Below are positions 8,244 to 16,775 of a stretch of DNA of 60,571 nucleotides, piece by piece. A program made the position numbers and the translations under genes. The stretch covers positions 1 to 60,571 of the forward strand of contig CALGGM010000074.1 of assembly GCA_937915925.1 (NCBI GenBank), read 5' to 3'. Every line of letters begins with the position of its first letter. The first letter of the stretch is position 1. Below the pieces are notes generated by a model. The model was given only the letters and a program-made list of their open reading frames with translations. It had not been told where the DNA came from and made no database searches. This DNA is from an uncultured Clostridia bacterium. Its GTDB lineage: Bacteria; Bacillota; Clostridia; Christensenellales; CAG-138.

Positions 8244-9521
8244 TTAAATTCCGGACTTGAAGAGGTTCGGATCCCACGTATCCCAGCCGGCTTCCGCCTC
8301 GTCCCACGTACGCGAATCGGGGCACTTGGACAGCGAGAGCTTGTTGCCGCTCGGATCCCACGCGGTGAAGGTCGCAAACCAGTTCGCGTTGTCGAACTTC
8401 GGGACGTCGTCGCCGACCTTGCCGAAGAAGTTTTCGACCTCCGCGGCGGTCATGGCGATCGGCACGTCCATATGGATCTCCATGCCGAAGTTGACCTCGG
8501 GGAGCGTTTCGCCGTCGCACGGGTTGCAGCTCAGGTTCATGTGACCCGGCACGCAGCCCTCCCACGTCTCATAGCTCGGACCGGTCGCGATGAGGCAGCC
8601 GGGGTTCGGATCGCCTGCCGGCTTGCCGCCGACGGCAGCGGGCAGCTCGAAGAAGTCCCAGCCGAACAGGTCGATCCAGAACTTCTGGAACGCCTTGAAG
8701 TTGCCGGTGTGATAGAAGATCGAGCCGAATCTGGGACGTCCGTGCAGCGATTTTCTCGTGAACTTCTTCGGCGCGCGGTACGGGTAACGCGATTTCGGAT
8801 CGAAGTCGGAGGTGTACATGCGGTCGTACTTGTACGGGTTCGAGCGATCCCACTTATAATAGACCTGCGATTCGGGCTCGTTGAAGGTCACGTCGTCGGG
8901 CGTCTGCCAGACAAAGAACGGGTTGCCCTCGGTGTCGGCGAGCACGGCGTAGCGCTTGCCGTCGTGCTCGTAGGCTTCGCGGATCACGGCGCCGCCGTAC
9001 GCCTCGACCTTCGTTAAGATCTCGTTCACGCTGTCGACCTCCACGACAAAGTGCGGCTGCCTGCCGGTCACGTCGGTCTCGCGCGGGATCAGAAAGCCGT
9101 AGCCCGTCGAGCCGAAGCGCGGTTCCCAGTTCGGGAAGCCGGGGCCGGTCGCGCAGAGCAGCGTCGGACGCGCGGCGTCCTTGTCGCACTCGATCGGCAC
9201 GGTGTCCCAACCGAACGCCTTTTCATAAAACTCGCGCGTCTTATAAAGATCGTCATAGTAGGTCACAAAGCGGCGAACCTGCCCGTGGCGCGTGCCCTTC
9301 GGGAACGCCTTCGGGTGATGGTAGGCGATGTCATACTTCGGCCAGTCCGGATCGGGTCCGATGGGATCGACATGGATGCGGCGCTTTTCGATGCTGCCGC
9401 ACCACGGCTCCACGAGATACTGCGACTTCGGGGCGGAGCAGGACGGGCAGAATTCGGGGCAGTCCTCTTCTTCGACCGCCATGGGGAATCCGCACTTGAA
9501 ACAGGTGTAGATGTACTTCAT
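8244..9521 (-). CDS. Zinc-ribbon + tandem VOC/glyoxalase-domain protein (paralogue 3 of 3)
   Basis: 425 aa, the most divergent of the three. The zinc ribbon is C7-x2-C10 and C25-x2-C28 with an extra C21. The RRIHVDP signature is kept. VOC module 1 reads TRHGQVRRFVTYY, FYEKAFGWDTV, DTEGNPFFVWQ; module 2 reads SLHGRPRFGSI, FWIDLFGWDFFELP, GHMNLSCN, GMEIHMD and ends DPSGNKLSLSK. It is expressed from its own transcript (terminator at 8188-8220), starts behind an AAGGAGG site, and is divergent from the TetR gene at 9822. Control by that regulator is an inference from position and from the palindrome at 9553-9566. The biochemical role is not known. Confidence 0.75.
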   Translation of the reverse strand: MKYIYTCFKCGFPMAVEEEDCPEFCPSCSAPKSQYLVEPWCGSIEKRRIHVDPIGPDPDWPKYDIAYHHPKAFPKGTRHGQVRRFVTYYDDLYKTREFYEKAFGWDTVPIECDKDAARPTLLCATGPGFPNWEPRFGSTGYGFLIPRETDVTGRQPHFVVEVDSVNEILTKVEAYGGAVIREAYEHDGKRYAVLADTEGNPFFVWQTPDDVTFNEPESQVYYKWDRSNPYKYDRMYTSDFDPKSRYPYRAPKKFTRKSLHGRPRFGSIFYHTGNFKAFQKFWIDLFGWDFFELPAAVGGKPAGDPNPGCLIATGPSYETWEGCVPGHMNLSCNPCDGETLPEVNFGMEIHMDVPIAMTAAEVENFFGKVGDDVPKFDNANWFATFTAWDPSGNKLSLSKCPDSRTWDEAEAGWDTWDPNLFKSGI

Positions 9522-9552
9522 GCTGTGACCTCCTTGTATACGTATTCGATTT

Positions 9553-9566
9553 GCGATCGCGATCGC
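9553..9566. promoter_or_regulatory. Candidate operator: perfect palindrome GCGATCGCGATCGC
   Basis: A 14-bp self-complementary site in the 300-bp divergent spacer, 32 bases upstream of the third VOC gene and downstream of its likely promoter region (TTGCAT on the minus strand near 9605). The position suits a repressor such as the adjacent TetR protein. Binding is inferred, and GATCGC-rich palindromes can arise by chance in GC-rich DNA. Confidence 0.4.
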
Positions 9567-9726
9567 TTATCTTTATTCTTCCGTATGCGCGGGGAAGATG
9601 CAAGTTACAGTTCGCTTCTGCCGACTTGCATAATGATACGCGCATATAAATCTGTAACACGTTTCCAAAACAGCGCGGAAAACCGCGCCGGAATCCCCTT
9701 CATCGTGACGATGAAAGCACCGTATT

Positions 9727-9756
9727 TTGAACAAATATTCGATAAAACGGTATAAT
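9727..9756 (+). promoter_or_regulatory. Sigma-A type promoter P1 for the TetR gene
   Basis: TTGAAC (9727-9732), 18-base spacer, TATAAT (9751-9756), reading toward the TetR gene at 9822. Confidence 0.6.
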
Positions 9757-9760
9757 AATG

Positions 9761-9789
9761 TTGCTATTTTTGTCAAAAAGGGGTATATT
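9761..9789 (+). promoter_or_regulatory. Sigma-A type promoter P2 for the TetR gene
   Basis: TTGCTA (9761-9766), 17-base spacer, TATATT (9784-9789), 33 bases before the TTG start codon. It overlaps the expected P1 start region, so the two promoters are in tandem. Confidence 0.55.
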
Positions 9790-9821
9790 ATAAGGAAAGA
9801 AATTGCAAAGGAGGCGAGACA

Positions 9822-10391
9822 TTGAGCAATACATCTACGAAAAAGAAAATCGCGGCTGCTTTTCTGGATGTGCTGTCGCACAAATCCTTTGCAAGCATCA
9901 AGGTCAAGGACATCATAGACGCCGCGGGCGTTTCGCATATGACCTTTTACCGGAATTATTCGGACAAGTTCGACCTCGTGGAAAGCATCTGCTTTGAGGA
10001 CATGATGCTGTTCACGAAGATCTACGGACGCAACGCCGAGTGGCGCGCGATCACGATCTGCATTCTGAACACGATCAAGAACAACAGCGCGTTTTACGGA
10101 AAGATCTTGAAGGATGAAGAGGCAGCTGTCTACTTTATGCGCGCACTGTGCCGTGTTTCGGGCGATACCACCGGGGCGGAGGGCTCCAAAGCAACCAACA
10201 CGGCATGGAAGGAAACCATGCAGAACTGGGCGAAAAACGGTTTTACCGATCCCGTGGAGGACATTTATACCGCCTTGGTCGGCGCGATGCCGCTGCACGA
10301 GGTCTTTACCGGCGAGGAGCTCGCCGCGGCGATCAAGGCATACGAGGTCAACACGCTGGACGACTTCCGCAACCGTCAAAAACAAAAATAA
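9822..10391 (+). CDS. TetR/AcrR family transcriptional regulator
   Basis: 189 aa. The start is a TTG codon at 9822, chosen because AAAGGAGG (9807-9814) lies seven bases upstream and no ATG fits. The N-terminal TetR helix-turn-helix is clear: IAAAFLDVLSHKSFASIKVK, then DIIDAAGVSHMTFYRNYSDKFDLV (about residues 9-52). The C-terminal half is a helical ligand-binding domain of unknown specificity. It is divergent from the third VOC gene and upstream of the beta-glucoside operon, so it could control the VOC genes, itself, or both. A hairpin at 10412-10447 ends the transcript. Confidence 0.88.
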   Translation: MSNTSTKKKIAAAFLDVLSHKSFASIKVKDIIDAAGVSHMTFYRNYSDKFDLVESICFEDMMLFTKIYGRNAEWRAITICILNTIKNNSAFYGKILKDEEAAVYFMRALCRVSGDTTGAEGSKATNTAWKETMQNWAKNGFTDPVEDIYTALVGAMPLHEVFTGEELAAAIKAYEVNTLDDFRNRQKQK

Positions 10392-10410
10392 GAATCATCG
10401 GAATCAGCTT

Positions 10411-10448
10411 GGGGAACTGTCGGAGGGGCGGTTCCCTATGTTTTTTTC
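10411..10448 (+). terminator. Probable terminator after the TetR gene
   Basis: GGGAAC (10412-10417) pairs with GTTCCC (10431-10436); a TATG spacer then leads into a T run at 10441-10447. The stem is only 6 bp, so strength is uncertain. Confidence 0.55.
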
Positions 10449-10520
10449 AGAACTTTCGCATATTTCGTTATAAAAAGAAAAAACGTAACATTCGAGAGCC
10501 CATACGGGGAAAGTTATAAC

Positions 10521-10548
10521 TTGTCGACGGAACAGAACATTTTATAAT
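10521..10548 (+). promoter_or_regulatory. Promoter of the beta-glucoside operon
   Basis: TTGTCG (10521-10526), 16-base spacer, TATAAT (10543-10548). The -10 lies in the palindrome TTATAATTATAA (10542-10553), and GTTATAAC-like half sites flank the spacer, which may be a regulator site. Confidence 0.6.
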
Positions 10549-10570
10549 TATAACCAAGGACGGAGTAAAT

Positions 10571-10606
10571 ATGAATTTTGACCGTCCAAAACCATCGACA
10601 GAGTGA
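10571..10606 (+). CDS. Possible 11-codon leader peptide ahead of the ROK kinase
   Basis: An ATG at 10571 follows GGACGGAG with a good spacer and encodes MNFDRPKPSTE, ending in TGA at 10604-10606, a few bases before the kinase start. The position allows translational coupling. There is no run of a single amino acid and no attenuator hairpin, so it may be a chance frame. Confidence 0.3.
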   Translation: MNFDRPKPSTE

Positions 10607-10617
10607 GGAATATGCAA

Positions 10618-11601
10618 ATGAAGTGTCTGGTTCTTGATTACGGCGGAAGCTCGGTAAAATACGCGCTTGTCAACGACAATGCGGAGATGGAAGTCACCGG
10701 GACCGGACCCGCGCCGCTCGGCTCCACGGAGGAATTTCTGGATTCCGTCGCAGGGCTGTATGCACAGTTCAAGGATCAGGCGGAGGGCATTGCGATGTCG
10801 CTGCCGGGCTTCATCGATCCCGCGACCGGCGAGCACTTCGGCTCCGGCGTATACGGCGATCTTTTGAAGGGGAAAAATGTGATCGCGCTCGTGAAGGAAC
10901 GCTGCGGCTGCAATGTATCGCTCGAAAACGACGGCAAGTGCGGCGCGCTCGCGGAGGCGTGGAAGGGAAGCCTTTCTGACGTCAAGAACGGTGCGGTGCT
11001 CGTGCTCGGCTCGGGCATCGGCGGCGGCGTCATCATCGACGGCAAGGTCCTGCACGGCAGAAACACCACGGCGGGCGAGTTCTCCTTTCTTCTGACCGAC
11101 CGCACCAAGACCGCATTCGACGCGGGCTTCATGAGCGTCGGCATGATGGGACTTGCGTATCAGGTCGCCAAGATGAAGAACCTCGACCTTTCGATCCAGG
11201 ACGCGGCGCCGACGCTTTTATTCCTCGACACGCTTGCGGGCGACAAGTATCCGAAGTTTGACGAGGAGCCGCAGAAGATCAAGGCGGACGGCAAGCAGAT
11301 CTTCCGCTGGATCGAGGAGGGCGACCCCGTCGTTCTGAAGATCTATGAAGAATTCCTGCACTCGCTTGCCATGATCTGCGAGAACATTCAGATCACGCTC
11401 GCGCCGGAGCGCATCGTCATCGGCGGCGGACTTTCCCGCGCGGAACGGCTGATCGGCGATCTTGAAAAGGCGATCGATGAGCTTTGCGCGAAGACGATGA
11501 TCTCGAACGAAATGAAGGCGGAGGTCGTGAGAAGCCGCTACACGAACGAATGCAACATCCTCGGCGCGATGTATAACTACATCCAGCAGTACGGGGCGTA
11601 A
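10618..11601 (+). CDS. ROK family sugar kinase (beta-glucoside kinase-like)
   Basis: 327 aa. The ROK ATP-binding start is LVLDYGGSSVKYALV; the sugar-site motif is LENDGKCGALAEAW and the second phosphate motif LVLGSGIGGGVIIDG. The zinc motif of classical ROK glucokinases (CxCGxxGCxE) is absent after HGRNTTAGEFSF, as in ROK beta-glucoside and related kinases. Two ATGs are close together; the one at 10618 has GAGGA (10605-10609) eight bases upstream and is preferred over 10612. A GH1 enzyme of the 6-phospho type follows after 15 bases and an ABC sugar importer after that, so the likely role is to phosphorylate the imported glycoside before hydrolysis. Confidence 0.85.
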   Translation: MKCLVLDYGGSSVKYALVNDNAEMEVTGTGPAPLGSTEEFLDSVAGLYAQFKDQAEGIAMSLPGFIDPATGEHFGSGVYGDLLKGKNVIALVKERCGCNVSLENDGKCGALAEAWKGSLSDVKNGAVLVLGSGIGGGVIIDGKVLHGRNTTAGEFSFLLTDRTKTAFDAGFMSVGMMGLAYQVAKMKNLDLSIQDAAPTLLFLDTLAGDKYPKFDEEPQKIKADGKQIFRWIEEGDPVVLKIYEEFLHSLAMICENIQITLAPERIVIGGGLSRAERLIGDLEKAIDELCAKTMISNEMKAEVVRSRYTNECNILGAMYNYIQQYGA

Positions 11602-11616
11602 CAGGGAGGAGCGAAG

Positions 11617-13047
11617 ATGTTCAAGCAAGATTTTCTGTGGGGCGGAGCGACCGCCGCGAATCAGTTTGAGGGCGCGTGGGATGTCGACGGCAAGGGACCG
11701 TCGATCCCGGACGTGTGCACCAACGGCACGCGCGAGCGCTCGAAGCTGTTCACGCGCACGGTGAAGCCCGAATATCTGTACCCGAGCCACGAGGCAAGCG
11801 ATTTCTATCATCATTATAAGGAAGACATCGCCCTGCTCGCCGAGATGGGGTATCGGTGCTTCCGTATGTCGATCAACTGGTCGCGCATCTTCCCGACCGG
11901 TATGGAGCAGGAGCCGAACGAAGCGGGGCTCGCGTTCTATGACAGCGTGTTCGACGAGTGTAAAAAGTACGGCATCGAGCCGCTCGTCACGCTTTCGCAC
12001 TATGAAATGCCGCTCGCGCTCGGGCTTCAGAAAAACGGCTGGCTTTCGCGCGACACCATCGAGCATTTCATGCACTATGTAGAGACCGTGTTCGAGCGCT
12101 ATCAGGACAAGGTCAAGTATTGGATCACCTTCAACGAGATCAACGCCGGTCAGATGCCCATCGGCGACATCATCTCCACCGGCATGGTCAAGGACTACGA
12201 GGGTCCGATCGACGGCATCACCCACACCGAGACGGAGCGCTATCAGGCGCTGCACCATCAGTTCGTCGCGTCCGCAAGAACCGTCCGTCTCGCGCATAAA
12301 AAATATCCGCAATTCAAGGTCGGCAATATGCTGACATTCATCGTTTCCTATCCGATCAACTGCGACCCCGAGAACGTCGTGCTGGCACAGCGGTACATGC
12401 AGAACATGAACTGGTACTGCAGCGACGTGCAGGTCAAGGGCGCATATCCGTATTATGCCACGGCAATGTGGCGCGACAAGGACGTCAATTTAAGCATCAC
12501 GGCAAATGACCTCGACGATCTCAAGAACGGCACCGTCGACTTCATGACGTTTTCCTATTATATGTCCATCTGCGTCGGACGCGAGGGCGAAAAGGACAAG
12601 GTCAGCGGCAACCTCACCGGCGGGTTCAAAAACCCCTATCTCGAAACGAGCGACTGGGGCTGGCAGATCGACCCGGCGGGCATCCGCTACGCGCTGAACG
12701 CCGCGTACGACCGCTATCACATCCCGCTCATGATCGTGGAAAACGGGCTCGGCGCGTTCGACAAGGTCGAGGACGACGGCAGCATCCACGACACCTACCG
12801 CATCGAGTACATGAGAAAGCATATCGCGCAGATGCGGCTTGCCGTGGAGGACGGCGTGGACCTGATGGGCTACACGAACTGGGGCTGCATCGACCTCGTC
12901 AGCCTCACCACCGGCGAGATGCGCAAGCGCTACGGGCAGGTGTTCGTCGACAAATACGACGACGGCACGGGGACGCTCGAGCGGCGCAAAAAGGATTCCT
13001 TCTACTGGTACAGCAACGTGATCCGGACCAACGGCGCGGAGTTATAA
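11617..13047 (+). CDS. GH1 glycoside hydrolase, likely 6-phospho-beta-glucosidase
   Basis: 476 aa, the standard length of GH1. The acid/base glutamate is E174 in TFNEIN, the form usual in 6-phospho-beta-glucosidases, and the nucleophile is E375 in IVENGLGAFD. The N-terminus FLWGGATAANQFEGAW and the LYPSHEASDFYHHYKEDIAL segment are typical. It would split a 6-phospho-beta-glucoside into glucose 6-phosphate and the aglycone or second sugar. No PTS gene is nearby; the upstream ROK kinase would supply the phosphate, and the downstream ABC genes the uptake. The ribosome binding site is GGGAGG. It is cytoplasmic, with no signal peptide. Confidence 0.92.
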   Translation: MFKQDFLWGGATAANQFEGAWDVDGKGPSIPDVCTNGTRERSKLFTRTVKPEYLYPSHEASDFYHHYKEDIALLAEMGYRCFRMSINWSRIFPTGMEQEPNEAGLAFYDSVFDECKKYGIEPLVTLSHYEMPLALGLQKNGWLSRDTIEHFMHYVETVFERYQDKVKYWITFNEINAGQMPIGDIISTGMVKDYEGPIDGITHTETERYQALHHQFVASARTVRLAHKKYPQFKVGNMLTFIVSYPINCDPENVVLAQRYMQNMNWYCSDVQVKGAYPYYATAMWRDKDVNLSITANDLDDLKNGTVDFMTFSYYMSICVGREGEKDKVSGNLTGGFKNPYLETSDWGWQIDPAGIRYALNAAYDRYHIPLMIVENGLGAFDKVEDDGSIHDTYRIEYMRKHIAQMRLAVEDGVDLMGYTNWGCIDLVSLTTGEMRKRYGQVFVDKYDDGTGTLERRKKDSFYWYSNVIRTNGAEL

Positions 13048-13074
13048 AGAGGATTGTTCGGAAAGGAGAGCAAT

Positions 13075-14574
13075 ATGGCGGAAACGATTCTGAAAGCGGA
13101 ACACATGTTCAAGGAATTCGGAGCCACGAAAGCGGTCACGGATGTCACCTTTGAGCTTCACAAGGGAACGGTTTTGGGACTGGTCGGCGAAAACGGCTCC
13201 GGCAAGTCCACGCTGTCCAGCATGATCGCGGGCGTCTACCCACCCACCAAGGGCACGATGACCTACAAGGGCAGCGAGTATAAGCCGGGCTCGGTTCTGG
13301 AAGCGCGCAAGGCGGGTGTCCAGTACCTCACGCAGGAGCAGGGCACGATCGACGGCATGACCGTCGCGGAAAACATGTTCCTCGGCGAGGAGGACAGCTT
13401 TTCTAAAGGCGGCATGGTCAACATGCGGAAGCTCATCGAGCGCTCGCGCGAGATCCTGAACGAGAACGGACTGAACCATGTCGATCCGTCGCAGCCCATC
13501 GACAACTATTCCTTCGAGGACAGAAAGATGATCGAAACGGCGCGCTCGCTTTCGAAGCAGCCGGATATCCTGATCATCGACGAAACGACGACGGCGCTCT
13601 CCAAAAAGGGAGTGGAGCGCATCTATGAGATCATCGCCGAGCAAAAGGCGAAGGGTACCGCGATCCTGATCATTTCGCACGATCTTTCCGAGGTCCAGTT
13701 CCTTTGCGACGAGGTCATGATCCTGCGCGACGGCGTATTCATCGATCTTCTGCACGGCGACGACATCAATCCGGACAACATGCGACGCAAGATGATCGGC
13801 CGCGAGTTCGAGGGCTCGTACTACCGCGGCGATTACGAATGCACCTATGAAGACGAGGTCGTGCTCTCCGGCGAACACCTTTCGCTTGACGGCGTGTTCC
13901 ACGACATCAGCTTCGAGCTGCACCGCGGCGAGATCTTAGGCTTCGGCGGACTGTCCGACTGCGGCATGCACGAGGTGCTGAAGACCGTGTTCGGCGCGAT
14001 CAAGCCGACCCACGGCACGGTCACCCTGCACGAGGGCAACGTGAAGCTGCACAACACCACGACGTCCGTGCGCCACAAGATCGCCTACATTCCGAAGGAC
14101 AGAGACAAGGAATCCCTGTTCCAGCCCACCAGCATCCGCGACAACATCGTGGCGGCGTCGCTCGACAAGATCAAAAAGGGCATCTTCATTTCGCCGCGCG
14201 ACGAGCGCAATATGGCGAACGAAAAGGCGTCCGTCATGGAGGTCAAGATGCAGAACGTTTCGCAGATGGCGAAGGACCTTTCCGGCGGCAACAAGCAGAA
14301 GGTCGTTATCGCGAAGTGGCTTGCGAACGATTCGCGCATCTTCATCATGGACTGTCCGACCCGCGGCATCGACGTCGGCGTCAAGGCGAAGATCTACCGG
14401 TTGATGGAGGACTTCAAGCGCGAGGGCATTTCGGTGCTGATGGTTTCCGAGGAAATGATGGAGCTGATCGGCATGGCGGACCGCATCATCACGATGAAGG
14501 ACGGCAGACAGACCGGTGAATTCAAGCGCTCGGCGTCCCTCAGCGAACATGACATCATTCAGAAGATCATCTGA
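13075..14574 (+). CDS. Sugar ABC importer, double ATPase subunit (RbsA/MglA type)
   Basis: 499 aa with two ABC modules. Module 1 has Walker A GENGSGKST (about residues 38-46) and Walker B ILIIDETTTAL, with the signature degenerate (SFEDRKMIETARSL) as usual in this subfamily. Module 2 has a degenerate P-loop region (GFGGLSDCGMHEVL), a canonical LSGGNKQKV signature, and FIMDCPTRGIDVG. Start 13075 is chosen because AAAGGAG (13062-13068) lies six bases before it; an in-frame extension to 13054 lacks a site. It powers the importer made with the permeases at 14590 and 16776 and the binding protein at 15557. Confidence 0.93.
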   Translation: MAETILKAEHMFKEFGATKAVTDVTFELHKGTVLGLVGENGSGKSTLSSMIAGVYPPTKGTMTYKGSEYKPGSVLEARKAGVQYLTQEQGTIDGMTVAENMFLGEEDSFSKGGMVNMRKLIERSREILNENGLNHVDPSQPIDNYSFEDRKMIETARSLSKQPDILIIDETTTALSKKGVERIYEIIAEQKAKGTAILIISHDLSEVQFLCDEVMILRDGVFIDLLHGDDINPDNMRRKMIGREFEGSYYRGDYECTYEDEVVLSGEHLSLDGVFHDISFELHRGEILGFGGLSDCGMHEVLKTVFGAIKPTHGTVTLHEGNVKLHNTTTSVRHKIAYIPKDRDKESLFQPTSIRDNIVAASLDKIKKGIFISPRDERNMANEKASVMEVKMQNVSQMAKDLSGGNKQKVVIAKWLANDSRIFIMDCPTRGIDVGVKAKIYRLMEDFKREGISVLMVSEEMMELIGMADRIITMKDGRQTGEFKRSASLSEHDIIQKII

Positions 14575-14589
14575 TAGGGGGATATGCAA

Positions 14590-15504
14590 ATGCGCGAAAG
14601 AATTCGTAAAATCATTCCGATTGCGGGCTTGCTGATTCTGGTAATCCTGTTCTCGCTCACCACCGGCGGCAAGTTCTTCACCTGGCAGAACTTCCAGAAC
14701 ATCATCATGCAGGCGTCGATCGCACTCGTCGCCGCCGTCGGTACGGTGTTCGTCATGGCGCACAACAACCTCGACTTCTCGCTCGGCGGCGCGTGCGCGC
14801 TCGCAAGCGTGCTGGCGTATCTCTGCTCCGGCGGCAACCTATGGCTGTTCTGCGTATTCGCGGTCGTGTTCAGCATCCTGTGCGGACTGTTCACCGCGGT
14901 CGTCCATATCTACGGCAAGGTTCCGGCGTTCATGGGCGGTCTGTGCCTGATGTTCGCGGGACGCGGCGTGGCGCAGACGATGGCAGCATCCAAGTACATG
15001 ATCATCGCAAAGTCGTCCGTGCTGAACAACTTCTGGGTGTTCCTCGGCGTGGTGGCCGTGGTGTTCGGCGTCGGATACTTCCTCTTTAACTACACCAAGC
15101 TCGGCAAGTATCAGAAGCTCATCGGTACGAACCCGAAGGCAACGGAACTTTCCGGCGTCAACGTCAACAAGTACAAGACGCTTGCGTTCGTGGTCAGCGG
15201 CATCACGCTCGGCATCGCATGCTCGCTGGCGCTTTCGAGAAGTCTTGCGGTCACCGGCAACACGGGTCTGAACCTCGAAACCGACGTTCTGCTTGCGCTG
15301 AGCCTCGGCGGCATCTCGATGGCGGGCGGCTCGGCGACGCGCATCCGCTCGGCGATCATCGGCGTGCTTACCTATTACATTCTGAACAACGGCATGCTTC
15401 TGTGGGGCATGAACCCCGACTACGTGGACATCGTAAAGGCGGTGTTCTTCCTGGCAACGGTTTCGATCTCCATCGATCGCTCTGAGTACGATCTCATTGC
15501 GTAA
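14590..15504 (+). CDS. Sugar ABC importer permease 1 (RbsC type)
   Basis: 304 aa with eight or more hydrophobic segments in the RbsC/BPD_transp_2 pattern. Motifs include NIIMQASIALVAAVGTVFVM, NNLDFSLGGACALASVLAYL, GTNPKATELSGVNVNKYKTLAFVVSG and a late Gly-rich stretch SLGGISMAGGSATRIR. Of the two close ATGs (14584 and 14590) the second gives the better spacing to AGGGGG (14576-14581). It sits between the ATPase and the solute-binding protein. With the second permease it probably forms the heterodimeric channel in the membrane. Confidence 0.9.
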   Translation: MRERIRKIIPIAGLLILVILFSLTTGGKFFTWQNFQNIIMQASIALVAAVGTVFVMAHNNLDFSLGGACALASVLAYLCSGGNLWLFCVFAVVFSILCGLFTAVVHIYGKVPAFMGGLCLMFAGRGVAQTMAASKYMIIAKSSVLNNFWVFLGVVAVVFGVGYFLFNYTKLGKYQKLIGTNPKATELSGVNVNKYKTLAFVVSGITLGIACSLALSRSLAVTGNTGLNLETDVLLALSLGGISMAGGSATRIRSAIIGVLTYYILNNGMLLWGMNPDYVDIVKAVFFLATVSISIDRSEYDLIA

Positions 15505-15556
15505 GCGGAGAAGGGACATAGATCTCACACAGAAAAATAAAACGGAGGGAAAACAA

Positions 15557-16693
15557 ATGAAAAAGATTCTGGCAATGGTACTGGCGCTGATGATGCTGTT
15601 CGCGTTTGCGGCATGCTCCAACGGCACGACCCCGGCGACGGACGGCGAAGCACAGGCTGACCCGAACGTAAAGCACAAGATCGGCATGATCTGGTACGGC
15701 AACACGGACCCGATGGGCGGCACGTTCTATGCGTGGGCAAACCATGCGGCGGAGCTCCTGAACGTTGAGCTTGTGTGGCACCTCGGCGACTACACCACCG
15801 AAGCGGAGCTGTCTGCCTGCGAGCAGATGATCAGCGCGGGCTGCGAAGGCGTGTACTTCATCCCGATGGATACGGCGGCGAACCTCCAGCTCGGCAACGC
15901 GTGCCAGGCGGCGGGCGTCTACTGGGCGGTCTCCAACCGCGACATCCTCGATGCTGACATCAAGGCTGCCTGCTATGCGAACCCCTACATGGTCACCCAC
16001 ATCTGGGACGACAGCTACAACCTCGCAATGAACATGGTCAAGGTCCTTGCGGATCAGGGCGTCACCAAGGTCTGCATGATCTCCGGCGACCCGAAGGACG
16101 CGATGATGGTCGACCGCAACAACGGCTTCATCGACGGCTGCAAGGAATACGGCATTGAGATCCTCGGCTCCTTCCAGAGCGAGACCGACGCGAAGGTCAT
16201 CACCGACGGCGTCAATAACTTCCTGACCCTCTATCCCGACATGCAGGGCATCCTCTCCGTCTCCGGTACGGCAGGCACGGGCGAAGCGATCATCTCCACG
16301 CTCGAAGGCTCCGGCAGAGAAGCGGGCTCCATCAAGGTCGCGACGTTCGATACGTTCGACGGCAACAAGGAAGCGTTTGCGAAGGGCTGGCTCGCGGCGA
16401 ACGCCGGCGGCTACACCTCTGAGTGCCTCGTTTCCTTCCTCGCACTCGTCAACACCGTCAAGGGCAACGTCAAGCCCAACAACGGTCCGTACAAGCTCCA
16501 TCTGACCCCGATCGTCATCACCAGCGAAGAGGAAATGGATCTGTTCTCCAAGTACGTTGACAACCCCGAGATCCAGCTCTACAGCGACGCCGACATCCAG
16601 GGCATGGTGCAGCCCACCTGCGACGAAGCATACTATCAGAGCGTGCTCGACAACTGGACGATCGACTTCGTCAAAAAGGCAGTCGGCGAATAA
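15557..16693 (+). CDS. Sugar ABC importer solute-binding lipoprotein
   Basis: 378 aa. The start at 15557 follows GGAGGG and gives a lipoprotein signal, MKKILAMVLALMMLFAFAAC, with the lipid-anchored cysteine at 20. The mature part is a periplasmic-binding-protein-like (Peripla_BP_4) fold: KIGMIWYGNTDPMGGTFYAW, CEGVYFIPMDTAANLQLGNA, MISGDPKDAMMVDRNNGFID. The same family binds ribose, galactose, autoinducer-2 and other sugars; a beta-glucoside is inferred from the kinase and GH1 upstream. A perfect 12-bp hairpin follows the gene at 16708-16744, which could raise its mRNA above that of the second permease. Confidence 0.9.
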   Translation: MKKILAMVLALMMLFAFAACSNGTTPATDGEAQADPNVKHKIGMIWYGNTDPMGGTFYAWANHAAELLNVELVWHLGDYTTEAELSACEQMISAGCEGVYFIPMDTAANLQLGNACQAAGVYWAVSNRDILDADIKAACYANPYMVTHIWDDSYNLAMNMVKVLADQGVTKVCMISGDPKDAMMVDRNNGFIDGCKEYGIEILGSFQSETDAKVITDGVNNFLTLYPDMQGILSVSGTAGTGEAIISTLEGSGREAGSIKVATFDTFDGNKEAFAKGWLAANAGGYTSECLVSFLALVNTVKGNVKPNNGPYKLHLTPIVITSEEEMDLFSKYVDNPEIQLYSDADIQGMVQPTCDEAYYQSVLDNWTIDFVKKAVGE

Positions 16694-16707
16694 GCGGCAG
16701 TAAACTC

Positions 16708-16744
16708 CGGTGCGTTTTCGGGGCGATGCTTTGAAAACGCACCG
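16708..16744 (+). promoter_or_regulatory. Strong mRNA hairpin between binding-protein and permease genes
   Basis: CGGTGCGTTTTC (16708-16719) pairs perfectly with GAAAACGCACCG (16733-16744) around a 13-base loop. There is no T run, so it is more likely an mRNA-stabilising or partial stop element than a full terminator. Confidence 0.7.
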
Positions 16745-16775
16745 ACGGAACCAAATCAAATCGAGAGGTAAGGTT

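Noticed and set aside
13054..13074. An extended start for the ABC ATPase
   Set aside because: The extension lacks a ribosome binding site, while the ATG at 13075 has AAAGGAG at ideal distance.
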